Part shown: one piece after another, positions 25,141 to 32,768 of the stretch | Layout: each line of letters opens with the position of its first letter | Position numbering within the stretch: position 1 is the first letter of the stretch | NCBI RefSeq assembly: GCF_011766325.1 | Contig: NZ_BLLG01000018.1 | Span: 1 to 64,000, forward strand | Length of the DNA: 64,000 nt | Source: Streptomyces pacificus | GTDB taxonomy: Bacteria; Actinomycetota; Actinomycetes; Streptomycetales; Streptomycetaceae | Direction: 5' to 3' | The notes under the pieces: model-generated | Database searches by the model: none | Seen by the model: the letters and a program-made list of their open reading frames with translations, nothing else | What the model was told of the DNA's origin: nothing | Position numbers and translations under genes: made by a program

Positions 25141-25172
25141 GGGGAGACGGGGAGACGGGGAGACGGGGAGAC
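25141..25172. repeat. four perfect 8-bp repeats at the predicted transcript 5' end
   Basis: GGGGAGAC is repeated four times on the plus strand (GTCTCCCC in the transcript). The array begins at about the predicted start site. Two related 9-bp units (GGGGATGCG) follow further into the leader. Confidence 0.9.
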
Positions 25173-25179
25173 GTCGAAA

Positions 25180-25209
25180 ACCGTATGTTCCGGCCAACCG
25201 CCGGGACAA
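25180..25209 (-). promoter_or_regulatory. candidate promoter of the amidase-monooxygenase unit
   Basis: TTGTCC (25209-25204), an 18-bp spacer and TACGGT (25185-25180) on the minus strand. The layout, with a TTGC element starting 10 bp beyond the -35, repeats that of the permease promoter at 27630. Confidence 0.5.
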
Positions 25210-25219
25210 GACGGGACCG

Positions 25220-25278
25220 TTGCAAGGGGAGTCTCGATCTGTTGCGTGCATCGGGAGTGCATCGGCGATTCGTTGCGC
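25220..25278. promoter_or_regulatory. operator-like TTGC array upstream of the amidase promoter
   Basis: TTGCAA at 25220, TTGCGT at 25242 and TTGCGC at 25273. The 22- and 31-bp steps are close to two and three helical turns. The array is likely bound by the Lrp protein encoded just upstream, by analogy with multimeric Lrp wrapping. Confidence 0.5.
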
Positions 25279-25447
25279 CGGGGAGTTCGGCGCCCCTGAG
25301 CCTCGGCGCCCGGCACACCACGCGGTGTGCGGCACGGCGTCCGGCTCACGGTGCGGTGTGCGGCATCCGGGAGTGCATGCCTCCCGGGGCGAGGTGCGGC
25401 AGGGGCCGGCCTGCCGCCCGCCGGGGCGGGGCTGTGCCCCGAGGGGA

Positions 25448-25903
25448 TCAGGCCGGTGCCCCCGAGGAGAACCGCCTGAGCAGGGGCGACAGCACCAGGA
25501 CCGATTTGGTCCGCTCCACGAAGGGCTCGCCTGCGATCCGCTCCAGGACACGCTCGAAGTGGCGCATATCGGATGCGAAGACCTGGACGATCGCGTCCGC
25601 CTCACCGGTGACGGTGGAAGCGGATGCGACTTCCGGATACCGCGCGAGGCCGCGCTTGATGGTCTCGGGCGAGGTGTTGCTGCGTGCGTGGATCTCGATG
25701 AACCCCTCGGTCTCCCAGCCCATCGCGCCCGGGTCGACACGGACGGTGAAGCCGGTGATGACCCCATCCGCCCTGAGCCTGTCCACGCGCCGTTTGACGG
25801 CGGGCGCCGACAGGCCGACGAGCGAGCCGATGTCTGCGTAGGAACGGCGGGCGTCCTCGGCGAGGGCGTGGACGATGCGTTCGTCGAGATCGTTCAGTCG
25901 CAC
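25448..25903 (-). CDS. Lrp/AsnC-family regulator
   Basis: A 151-aa feast/famine regulator. The winged helix-turn-helix covers about 4-55 (SYADIGSLVGLSAPAVKRRVD), and the ACT-like effector domain covers about 65-140 with VTGEADAIVQVF. The GTG start at 25903 lies 10 nt after the permease stop, indicating translational coupling. It is flanked by the permease and the amidase/monooxygenase genes and is the natural candidate to sense a basic amino acid and control both promoters. Confidence 0.9.
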   Translation of the reverse strand: MRLNDLDERIVHALAEDARRSYADIGSLVGLSAPAVKRRVDRLRADGVITGFTVRVDPGAMGWETEGFIEIHARSNTSPETIKRGLARYPEVASASTVTGEADAIVQVFASDMRHFERVLERIAGEPFVERTKSVLVLSPLLRRFSSGAPA

Positions 25904-25913
25904 GGGGGGTGGA

Positions 25914-27386
25914 TCACTTCTCTGCGGTTGCCATCCGGGAGCGGCGAAGGCCGTAGAGGAAGTAGAACACGAGCCCGACGGCCATCCAGCCAGCGAACCA
26001 CGCCCAGGTGACGCCCGGGAGGCTGAGCAGCATGTAGGCGCAGCAGAGGAAGCCGAGGACCGGCGTGACGGGGAAGAGCATCACCGTGAAGGTGCGGTTC
26101 ATGTCCGGGCGCTTCCACCGCAGGATGACCACGGCCACGTTGACCAGGGCGAAGGCGAAGAGGGTGCCGATGCTCGTGGCGTTCGCCAGTTCACCGAGCG
26201 GGATGAAGGCCGCGAGCACACCGCAGAACAGCGAGACGATCACCGTGTTGGCCCGCGGCGCGCCCGTCCTCTCGTTCACCTTGGCGAAGACCTTGGGGAC
26301 CAGGCCGTCACGGGACATCGCGAACAGGATGCGGGTCTGGCCGTACAGCACAGCGAAGACGACGCTGGCGATCGCGACGACGGCGCCGGCGGCGAGCACC
26401 ACACCCCAGAAGCTCTGGCCCGTGACGTCCTTCATGATCTGGGCGAGTGCCGCCTCGGTGCCCTCGAAGTCCTGCCAGGGCATGGCGCCGACCGCGACCA
26501 GGGCGACGAGGCAGTAGAGCACGGTGACGATCAGCAGCGACAGCATGATCGCCCGCGGGAGGTCCTTCTTCGGGTTCTTCGCCTCCTCACCCGCGGTGGA
26601 GGCGGCGTCGAAGCCGATGTAGGAGAAGAAGAGCATGGCAGCGGCGGCGCTGATGCCGGTGACGCCGAGCGGGGCGAGCGGGGCGTAGTTGCCGGCCTTG
26701 ATGCCCATGAAGCCGATGCCGATGAAGAGCACCAGCGTGACGATCTTGACGGCGACCATGATCGCGTTGATCCGCGCGCTCTCCTTGGCGCCGCGCATCA
26801 GGAAGACCATGGCGAGCAGCACGACGAGGAGCGCGGGGAGGTTGATGAACCCGCCCTCCCCCACCGGGGCGGCGACGGCGCCGGGGATCGTCACCCCGAT
26901 CGTGCCGTCGAGCAGTTCGTTGAGGTACTCGCCCCAGCCGACGGCGACGGCCGCGACGGAGACGCCGTACTCCAGCACCAGGCACCAGCCGCAGACCCAG
27001 GCGACCAGTTCGCCCATCGTGGCGTACGAGTACGAGTACGACGAGCCGGACACCGGCACGGTGCCGGCGAGTTCGGCGTACGACAGGGCCGAGAACAGGG
27101 CGGTGAGACCGGCGAGGACGAAGGAGATCGCGACGGCGGGGCCGGCCAGCGGCGTGGCCTCCCCGAGCACGACGAAGATGCCGGTACCCAGCGTGGCGCC
27201 GATGCTGATCATGGTCAGCTGCCACATGGTGAGCGAGCGGCGGAGCGTACCGCCTTCGCCCTGGCCTCCCTCGGCGACCAGCTGCTCGACGGGCTTGCGC
27301 CGCATCAGACGGCTGCCGAGGCTCTGAGCGGGGCCCCCGGGGTCCCTCTGGGGAGTGACGGGGGGCGCTGCGCCGTGGTCCAACAC
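25914..27386 (-). CDS. APC-family cationic amino acid permease
   Basis: A 490-aa permease with about 12-14 membrane segments. The APC signature in segment 1, ISIGATLGTGIFVVLGEA, is clear, and FFSYIGFDAASTAGEEAKNP matches the cationic amino acid transporter (CAT) branch. It should import lysine, arginine or ornithine. The GTG start at 27386 has AAGGAG eight bases upstream. The mRNA leader is unusual: thirteen 10-bp repeats lie directly before the ribosome-binding site. Confidence 0.9.
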   Translation of the reverse strand: MLDHGAAPPVTPQRDPGGPAQSLGSRLMRRKPVEQLVAEGGQGEGGTLRRSLTMWQLTMISIGATLGTGIFVVLGEATPLAGPAVAISFVLAGLTALFSALSYAELAGTVPVSGSSYSYSYATMGELVAWVCGWCLVLEYGVSVAAVAVGWGEYLNELLDGTIGVTIPGAVAAPVGEGGFINLPALLVVLLAMVFLMRGAKESARINAIMVAVKIVTLVLFIGIGFMGIKAGNYAPLAPLGVTGISAAAAMLFFSYIGFDAASTAGEEAKNPKKDLPRAIMLSLLIVTVLYCLVALVAVGAMPWQDFEGTEAALAQIMKDVTGQSFWGVVLAAGAVVAIASVVFAVLYGQTRILFAMSRDGLVPKVFAKVNERTGAPRANTVIVSLFCGVLAAFIPLGELANATSIGTLFAFALVNVAVVILRWKRPDMNRTFTVMLFPVTPVLGFLCCAYMLLSLPGVTWAWFAGWMAVGLVFYFLYGLRRSRMATAEK

Positions 27387-27400
27387 CGGGAAGGCTCCTT

Positions 27401-27530
27401 ATCGCTGCCTATCGCTGCCTATCGCTGCCTACTGCTGCCTAGAGTTGCCTACTGCTGCCTAGAGTTGCCTAGAACTGCCTAGGACTGCCTAGAGCTGGCT
27501 GCTACTGGCTCTTGCTGCCTGCTGCTGCCA
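27401..27530. repeat. thirteen tandem 10-bp repeats in the permease leader
   Basis: Every unit from 27401 to 27530 is exactly 10 bp and most end in TGCCT on the plus strand; sense-strand units read AGGCAGCGAT, AGGCAGCAGT, AGGCAACTCT and similar. The three units nearest the gene are identical, and divergence grows away from it. On the DNA the period is about one helical turn. In the RNA the copies shift frame, and UAG recurs across units. Confidence 0.95.
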
Positions 27531-27629
27531 GTGGTGAGGCGGCGACCCGGCGCGGGCACGGCTGAGCACAGCCCGGAGCGCGGGGAATCGCCGAGCAGGC
27601 GGTCCCCGCCACTCCACGTACAGGCGTCG

Positions 27630-27659
27630 ACCCTACGAGGTCGACGTTCCCGACCGTAA
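27630..27659 (-). promoter_or_regulatory. candidate permease promoter
   Basis: TTACGG (27659-27654), an 18-bp spacer and TAGGGT (27635-27630) on the minus strand, placing the start near 27623. Confidence 0.5.
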
Positions 27660-27669
27660 TGCATGAGCT

Positions 27670-27736
27670 TTGCGCACCCGCGAATGATCGTTGCGCGCTG
27701 GGAGCGAAAGCAGAAGAACGTTGCATCGCCGTGCAA
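27670..27736. promoter_or_regulatory. operator-like TTGC array upstream of the permease promoter
   Basis: TTGCGC at 27670, TTGCGC at 27691 and TTGCAT at 27721. The last forms an inverted repeat, TTGCA-N6-TGCAA (27721-27736). The steps are 21 and 30 bp, and the first element begins 10 bp beyond the -35, as in the amidase promoter array. Confidence 0.5.
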
Positions 27737-27742
27737 AGGTGT

Positions 27743-28111
27743 TCAGATCTCACGCAGCCGGTCGGCAATCTCCCTCAGACGGGACGGATCGTGCGCACCC
27801 CGGGGAGCGGGCGGCTCGAAGACCCGCACCAGACCCGACTCGGCGAGGTCGGCGAGGAGGACCCGGACGACCGCGAGAGGCATGTCGGCGTCCGCCGCGA
27901 TCTCGGCAACCGACCGGGGGGCCCGACGCACCAGCTCCAGCAGTGCGGTGCGGGCATGGTCGAGCCACGGGTCCTGCTCGTCCCGTTCAACGGCCTTGAC
28001 CTGCGACATCAGGTCGATGTGACGCCCGGCAGCGGGACGGGTCCGGCCACGGGTGACGGTGTACGGCCGCACCATCGAGCCGGTCTCGTCCTCGTACCAG
28101 TGATCGTTCAC
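27743..28111 (-). CDS. cvnC: CvnC-like DUF742 protein
   Basis: A 122-aa DUF742 protein, third component of Streptomyces conservons (signalling modules proposed to resemble eukaryotic G-protein switches). It has a winged-helix core: RSVAEIAADADMPLAVVRVLLADLAESGLV. It starts 4 nt after the cvnB stop. In complete conservons a small GTPase gene (cvnD) follows; here the next gene is the permease, in the same orientation, with 356 bp between. Confidence 0.88.
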   Translation of the reverse strand: MNDHWYEDETGSMVRPYTVTRGRTRPAAGRHIDLMSQVKAVERDEQDPWLDHARTALLELVRRAPRSVAEIAADADMPLAVVRVLLADLAESGLVRVFEPPAPRGAHDPSRLREIADRLREI

Positions 28112-28115
28112 GGGC

Positions 28116-28553
28116 CTACGCGTCGGGTGCCTCGTCCGCCGATCTCGCGGGAACCGTCATATGCCGGCCCACGCGCTTGACGAGCAGCGCCATCTCGTGG
28201 GCGAGCTGCCCGACATCGGTCTCGGCGCCGCTGAGCACCGCCAGACGGCTGCCGCCGCCGGCCGGGGCGATGAAGAGATAGGCGCCGTCCCACATGACCA
28301 TCGTCTGGCGGACCTTCCCGGCAGCGAATCGGGAACCGGTCTCGCCGGCGAGGCCCTGGAAGCCGGCGGACACGGCGGCAAGGTGCTCCGCGTCCCGCCG
28401 CGGCATGCCCCGGGACGCGCAGCTGACCAGGCCGTCCGCGCTGAGCAGGACGGCCTGCCGGACGTGGTCGGTCCGCTCCAGCAGGTCGTCGAGCAGCCAG
28501 CCGAGTCCGCTCGCGGTTATCTGTCCGGCCTCTCCGTCATATGGCTCAGCCAT
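28116..28553 (-). CDS. cvnB: CvnB-like roadblock/LC7 protein
   Basis: A 145-aa roadblock/LC7 domain protein (about 12-130, ASGLGWLLDDLLERTDHVRQ, then SADGLV and MALLVKRVGRHM). Roadblock proteins act as dimeric GTPase partners, and in conservons CvnB binds CvnA and CvnD. It starts at ATG 28553, overlapping the end of cvnA by 8 nt. Confidence 0.92.
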   Translation of the reverse strand: MAEPYDGEAGQITASGLGWLLDDLLERTDHVRQAVLLSADGLVSCASRGMPRRDAEHLAAVSAGFQGLAGETGSRFAAGKVRQTMVMWDGAYLFIAPAGGGSRLAVLSGAETDVGQLAHEMALLVKRVGRHMTVPARSADEAPDA

Positions 28554-31218
28554 CGTCTCGTGTCCCTTCGTCGTCCTGGTTCCTCGACCCGTCCCCCGGC
28601 ACGCTACCGGGCGGGCGGGCCCCGGCCCTTCGGCTCCCGCTCCGCCCGTCCTCACGCCGACCGCCACCGCCGGACGCGCCGCCGCTCCCGTACCCGGCCG
28701 GCTCCCCGCCGCGCCCCCGTTCGAGCCCTCGCTGGAAGGCCCCGAAGACAGCCCGCATCTCCTCCGCGCCGACCTCCCGTTCTCCCGGGCCGGACCCGTC
28801 CCGGCCCGGCCCGGGAGGCGGCTCGCCCAGCGGCGCGGCGAGGGACGCCTGCCGGATCCGCCTCGGCAGCGGCCCGGGCGCTGCGATACCGCGGAGCGGC
28901 CGGGCAGCACCGGGCCGGGGGGCGGGGCCCGCGCCGGTCACCGGCTGCTCCGGGCCTTCCCCCGGCAGCGGACCGGAGCGCGGTGCCGGGCCCGCGGGGG
29001 CCCCCGCTCCGGGGGCGTTGTCGCGGACGGTGCTCCGCCGCTCAGCCGGGGGGAGCACCGACTCGCCCGCTGCCGCCTCCTCGTGATCCTCGTCCCGTCC
29101 TCCGCCCGGGACGGGGATCACGAGCGGCTCAGGGGGCGGCCGCACATCCGGCTGCGGCTCCGGGACCGGGACCGGAACCGGCTGTGCGGCCGGGACCGAA
29201 TCCGGATTCGCCGGCGCGTCCGTTTCCGAGTCCGCCTCCGAGTCCGCCTCCGAAGCAGCCCGGGAAGCCGCAGGCGGGCGCCGCGAGTCCGGATCGGCCG
29301 GACTGATGATCGCGTTCGGCAGCAGCACCACCGCGGTGGTCCCCCCGTAAGGGGAGCGGGTGAGGGTGACGGTGATGCCGTGCCGGGCGGCGAGACGGCC
29401 CACGATGTACAGGCCGAGGCGCTCGTCCTGCACCGGGTCGAAGGCACCCGGCCGCGACAGGGTGCGGTGGGCCCGGGCGAGTTCGTCGCCGTCCAGGCCG
29501 AGGCCGCGGTCGTCGATCTCCAGGACGAAGCCGTTGCGGGCCTCGCCCGTGCGCATGGTCACCCGGGTGTGCGGTGGGGAGAAGACCGTGGCGTTCTCGA
29601 CCAGCTCGGCGAGGAGATGCACCATGTCCGCAACGGCATCCGCGCCGACGCGCACCGCGGGCATCGGGGGCACCACGACCCGGGTGTAGTCCTCGATCTC
29701 GCCGGTCGCGGCAGCCACCACGTCCACGAGCGGCACCGGTTCGCGCCACCGCCGTCCGGGCGCCGCGCCCGAGAGGATGATCAGGCCCTCGGCATGGCGC
29801 CGCATCCGGGTCGTCAGATGGTCGATACGGAAGAGTTCCCCGAGTGTGTCGGGGTCCGTCGTCCGCCGCTCCAGGGTGTCGACGAGCTTCGCCTGCCGGT
29901 GTATCAGCACCTGGTTCCGCCGTGCGATGTTCAGCAGTACGGCGAAGACGCCGCGCCGCAGGGTCGCCTGCTTGACCGCGGCCTCGACGGCCGCCCGGCG
30001 CGCCGCGTTGAGGGCCGTTCCGACCTGGGTGATCTCGTCGGGTTCACCGCCCCCGTCGGCGAAGTCGAGCGGCGGCGCGGCGGCGGCCGGGTCGACGTCC
30101 TCACCCGCACCGAGCCGTTCCATCACCTCGGGCAGCCGCCGGGTGGCGAGGACGTCCGCCGCGTCCCGCAGTTCCTCGAGCCGTCCCGCGATCCGCCGGC
30201 CGGCGCTCGCCGAGAGCCACACGGAGAGACCTGCGGCGGCGAGGCCGGCCACTCCGACGACGGCCGCCTCGGTCATCTCCCGGTAGGCGAAGGCGCGTCC
30301 GCGCCCGGCCGCGTTCAGCGCCGACTCGGTGCACAGCAGCATGTAGCGCCGCACCGCGCGGTCCGTGGTGGTCCGCCATGACGCGTCCGCGACGGCCCGG
30401 CCCGCCTTCGCCGCACCGGCCCGCAGCAGCGCGTCCTCTCCCGCGATCAGCGCCCGGTACTCGGGGCCCCGCTCGAAGTCCGTGAAGAGCTTGCGGGAGT
30501 CGGGGGGCAGAGCGGGGACGTAGGTGCGGTGGAAGACGCGCCGGTCCTCGATGGCCGCGGTGAGTGCGTCGTACTGGGCGTCGGTGACGACTCCGGCGGC
30601 CCGTGCCCCGGCGACGAGTGCGTCCTCTCGGGAGACGAACTCCCTGACCCGTACCAGCTCCACCACGACCTGCGCCTCGCGAGCGAGCTGTCCGGCCTGC
30701 AGCGCGGTGAGCTGGGACTGGACGTCGAAGGTCGGCTCGACGATCACCGTGTAGGCCTGCACCGCCTCGCCCCAGGACATCCGGCGCTCGACCACCCGGT
30801 CCCGCAGGTCCTCGAGCCCCGAGGCGGCCCTGACCATCGCGTCCAGGGACTCCCGCTGCCGGCCGGTGAGGTCCTCGCGGCGGTCCCGGTCCCCGAGGGC
30901 GTCGCGCATGGCCTGCACGGCCCGGTCGGTCGAGCGCTGCTGGGCCAGCAGCGCGGCGGCGTCGGCCGCACCGGCGTTGCGCCGGGGCGTGCCCAGATAG
31001 GCGGCCGCGAGCCGGCGTTCGATCTGGATCTGCCCGACTGCCGTGTCGACCGGGGTGCCGAACGCCTCGTACACGCTCTGCAGCCGGATCAGCGCCCGCA
31101 GATCCCCGGTCGCGGACACCACGGCGAAGCTCCAGAGCGCCAGCAGCGCCACGGCGGGCACCAGGGTGAGGGCCACGATCCTGCCGCGGATCGTGGGAGG
31201 GCGCAGTCGCCGGCGCAT
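28546..31218 (-). CDS. cvnA: CvnA-like sensor histidine kinase
   Basis: An 890-aa membrane kinase. Membrane segments at about 14-36 and 319-336 enclose an extracytoplasmic, helical nitrate/nitrite-sensing (NIT)-like domain (about 45-300). A linker/HAMP-like region follows, then a dimerisation helix with FRIDHLTTRMRRH (463-475) and an HATPase domain: N box ELVENATVFSPP (538-549), IDDRGLGL (568-575) and LGLYIVGRLAARHG (601-614). Residues 641-890 are a long Pro/Glu/Gly-rich, probably disordered tail. ATG 31218 has a GGGGGAG just upstream. It is the first gene of the cvnABC operon. Confidence 0.9.
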   Translation of the reverse strand: MRRRLRPPTIRGRIVALTLVPAVALLALWSFAVVSATGDLRALIRLQSVYEAFGTPVDTAVGQIQIERRLAAAYLGTPRRNAGAADAAALLAQQRSTDRAVQAMRDALGDRDRREDLTGRQRESLDAMVRAASGLEDLRDRVVERRMSWGEAVQAYTVIVEPTFDVQSQLTALQAGQLAREAQVVVELVRVREFVSREDALVAGARAAGVVTDAQYDALTAAIEDRRVFHRTYVPALPPDSRKLFTDFERGPEYRALIAGEDALLRAGAAKAGRAVADASWRTTTDRAVRRYMLLCTESALNAAGRGRAFAYREMTEAAVVGVAGLAAAGLSVWLSASAGRRIAGRLEELRDAADVLATRRLPEVMERLGAGEDVDPAAAAPPLDFADGGGEPDEITQVGTALNAARRAAVEAAVKQATLRRGVFAVLLNIARRNQVLIHRQAKLVDTLERRTTDPDTLGELFRIDHLTTRMRRHAEGLIILSGAAPGRRWREPVPLVDVVAAATGEIEDYTRVVVPPMPAVRVGADAVADMVHLLAELVENATVFSPPHTRVTMRTGEARNGFVLEIDDRGLGLDGDELARAHRTLSRPGAFDPVQDERLGLYIVGRLAARHGITVTLTRSPYGGTTAVVLLPNAIISPADPDSRRPPAASRAASEADSEADSETDAPANPDSVPAAQPVPVPVPEPQPDVRPPPEPLVIPVPGGGRDEDHEEAAAGESVLPPAERRSTVRDNAPGAGAPAGPAPRSGPLPGEGPEQPVTGAGPAPRPGAARPLRGIAAPGPLPRRIRQASLAAPLGEPPPGPGRDGSGPGEREVGAEEMRAVFGAFQRGLERGRGGEPAGYGSGGASGGGGRREDGRSGSRRAGARPPGSVPGDGSRNQDDEGTRDDG

Positions 31219-31703
31219 GGGCTCCCCCCGGACGTTCGGGACGTACGGCCAGCGGGGGTACTGCCGCCGGGTAGGGGCAGAAGCTACGCGATCACCGACT
31301 GGCCGCGCAATGCTTCCCGCCCGTACTGCAGCGGCCGCCGGGCCTGCGCGAGGCGGCCGCAACCGTCGGGCCTGCGCGAGGCCGCAACCGTCCGACCGGT
31401 ATGAGGCGCCCATGACACGCATGACCGGCGGGCGGATACGAAGCCCTGCGCGGACGGCAAACGGGCTGCGGGCCTCGGGCCGAAGGGGCGGCTGCACATG
31501 CCGGCGGGCCCCGGTCCGGCCGGGAACGCCTCCCGGGCCATCGCGCGCCCGCACCCCGCCAGCGCCTCCGACCTCCACGCCCGACCCCCACACCCAGCGC
31601 ACACGGACGGCGCCGGCGGTGCCCGGGCGGCGCACCCTCCGCCTCCCCGCGGGTAGGGATCGGGTCCCGCACACGATCGCGCACCCGACCGGATGGAGAC
31701 CCC
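31219..31703. other. 485-bp divergent region
   Basis: It lies between cvnA and the SGNH hydrolase. It contains the cvn promoter candidate (31281-31310) and a direct repeat of about 26 bp: copies begin at 31339 and 31368, the first with an extra GGC. I see no gene. Confidence 0.5.
31281..31310 (-). promoter_or_regulatory. candidate cvnABC promoter
   Basis: TTGCGC (31310-31305), an 18-bp spacer and TAGCTT (31286-31281) on the minus strand, giving a leader of about 55 nt to ATG 31218. Confidence 0.45.
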
Positions 31704-32768
31704 ATGACGCCGGACCCGAAGTGGCTCGACCCCGGACCGTTCCTGCGCGGCGTGGCCTGGCTGGACCGCGGGCGCCCGGTGCGGGCCGACCCCCGCGATC
31801 TGGCCCGGCTGCCGTGGGACACCAGGGAACGCGCCGCGCTGCCCATCGGCGTACGGCTGGAGTTCACGGTCCCCGGCGGCGCCCGGGCGGTCGAACTGCG
31901 CTACCGGGCCGCGGTGCCGGGCCGCACCGGAGCACCGCGCGGCCCGGCCCACTGCTTCGCGCTGTGGCACGGCGACCGCTGTGCGGCCGAGTCGTTCACC
32001 GCGCCGGCGGAAGAGGCGGTGGTCGCCATCCCCCTGCCTCCCGGGCCGGGGCCGTTCACCGTCCATCCTCCGGTGTCCCGGGCACCGGTGGTCCTGGGGG
32101 TGCGCGCGGTGGGCGGCCGGATGGTCCCCGCGCCGCCGCGTCCCCGCTGGCTGGTGCACGGCGACTCGATCACCGAGGGCTGGTGGTCCACCAGGCCGGC
32201 GCACGCCTGGCCGGCGGCCGCCGGCCGGGCCCTCGGCCTCGACTGCGTCAACCTCGGCTACGCCGGCTCGGCCCGGGGCGACCTCGCGACCGCGCAGCAG
32301 CTCGCCTCGCTCCCCGCCGACCTGCTGACCCTGGCCTTCGGCACCAACTGCTGGTCGGGCGTGCCCTGCTCGGCTCCCCTGCTGTACGAGACGGCCCGTG
32401 CCTTCGTCCGCCTCGTCCGGCAGGGGCATCCGGACGTACCCCTGCTGGTGCTCTCGCCCCTCCTGCGCCCGGACGCGGAGACGACGCGCAACGCGCTGGG
32501 CGCGACGCTGGGGGACCTCCGCACCGCGATGGAGGAGGCGGTCCGCGACCTCATCGCGGCCGGTGACACCCGGATGGCCCTGCTGCCGGGTGGGGATCTG
32601 CTCACGGCGGACGACCTGGCGGACGGGCTGCACCCGAACGACCGGGGGCACGCACGGATCGCCGCGGCGGTGGCCGGGGCCGTGGGCGGGTGCGGTTTCG
32701 CCGCCGCTCCGGCAGCCGCGGGCGCCACGGCCGCACAGCAAACGGCGCGCACCGCGGACCCACCGTGA
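31704..32768 (+). CDS. two-domain SGNH hydrolase/esterase
   Basis: A 354-aa GDSL/SGNH-fold hydrolase. An N-terminal beta-rich domain (about 1-140) precedes the catalytic domain. Catalytic blocks are HGDSITEG (nucleophile Ser155), the Asn block FGTNCW (N215) and DGLHPND (Asp307, His310). The two-domain arrangement resembles CE2-type carbohydrate esterases, so deacetylation of a sugar is possible. There is no signal peptide, so it appears intracellular. GGAG lies before the ATG. A strong hairpin follows at 33023. Confidence 0.82.
   Translation: MTPDPKWLDPGPFLRGVAWLDRGRPVRADPRDLARLPWDTRERAALPIGVRLEFTVPGGARAVELRYRAAVPGRTGAPRGPAHCFALWHGDRCAAESFTAPAEEAVVAIPLPPGPGPFTVHPPVSRAPVVLGVRAVGGRMVPAPPRPRWLVHGDSITEGWWSTRPAHAWPAAAGRALGLDCVNLGYAGSARGDLATAQQLASLPADLLTLAFGTNCWSGVPCSAPLLYETARAFVRLVRQGHPDVPLLVLSPLLRPDAETTRNALGATLGDLRTAMEEAVRDLIAAGDTRMALLPGGDLLTADDLADGLHPNDRGHARIAAAVAGAVGGCGFAAAPAAAGATAAQQTARTADPP

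Larger units (their letters stand above)
25014..25447. other. 434-bp regulatory region before the amidase gene
   Basis: In the transcription direction it contains three TTGC elements (25220-25278), a promoter-like pair (25180-25209) and a C-rich, G-poor leader that opens with four 8-bp repeats. I counted 59 percent C and 14 percent G on the transcript over 25021-25172. No gene is supported. Confidence 0.6.
27387..27742. other. 356-bp permease leader and regulatory region
   Basis: In the transcription direction it contains an operator-like TTGC array (27670-27736), a promoter-like pair (27630-27659) and a leader of about 235 nt with thirteen 10-bp repeats. No gene is supported. Confidence 0.6.

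Noticed and set aside
25141..25172. A minisatellite produced by sequencing error.
   Set aside because: The four units are perfect but embedded in a long C-rich leader, and the sister promoter also has a repetitive leader, so I keep it as real.
27401..27530. The 10-bp array as a CRISPR.
   Set aside because: The units have no spacers, are too short, and no cas genes are present.
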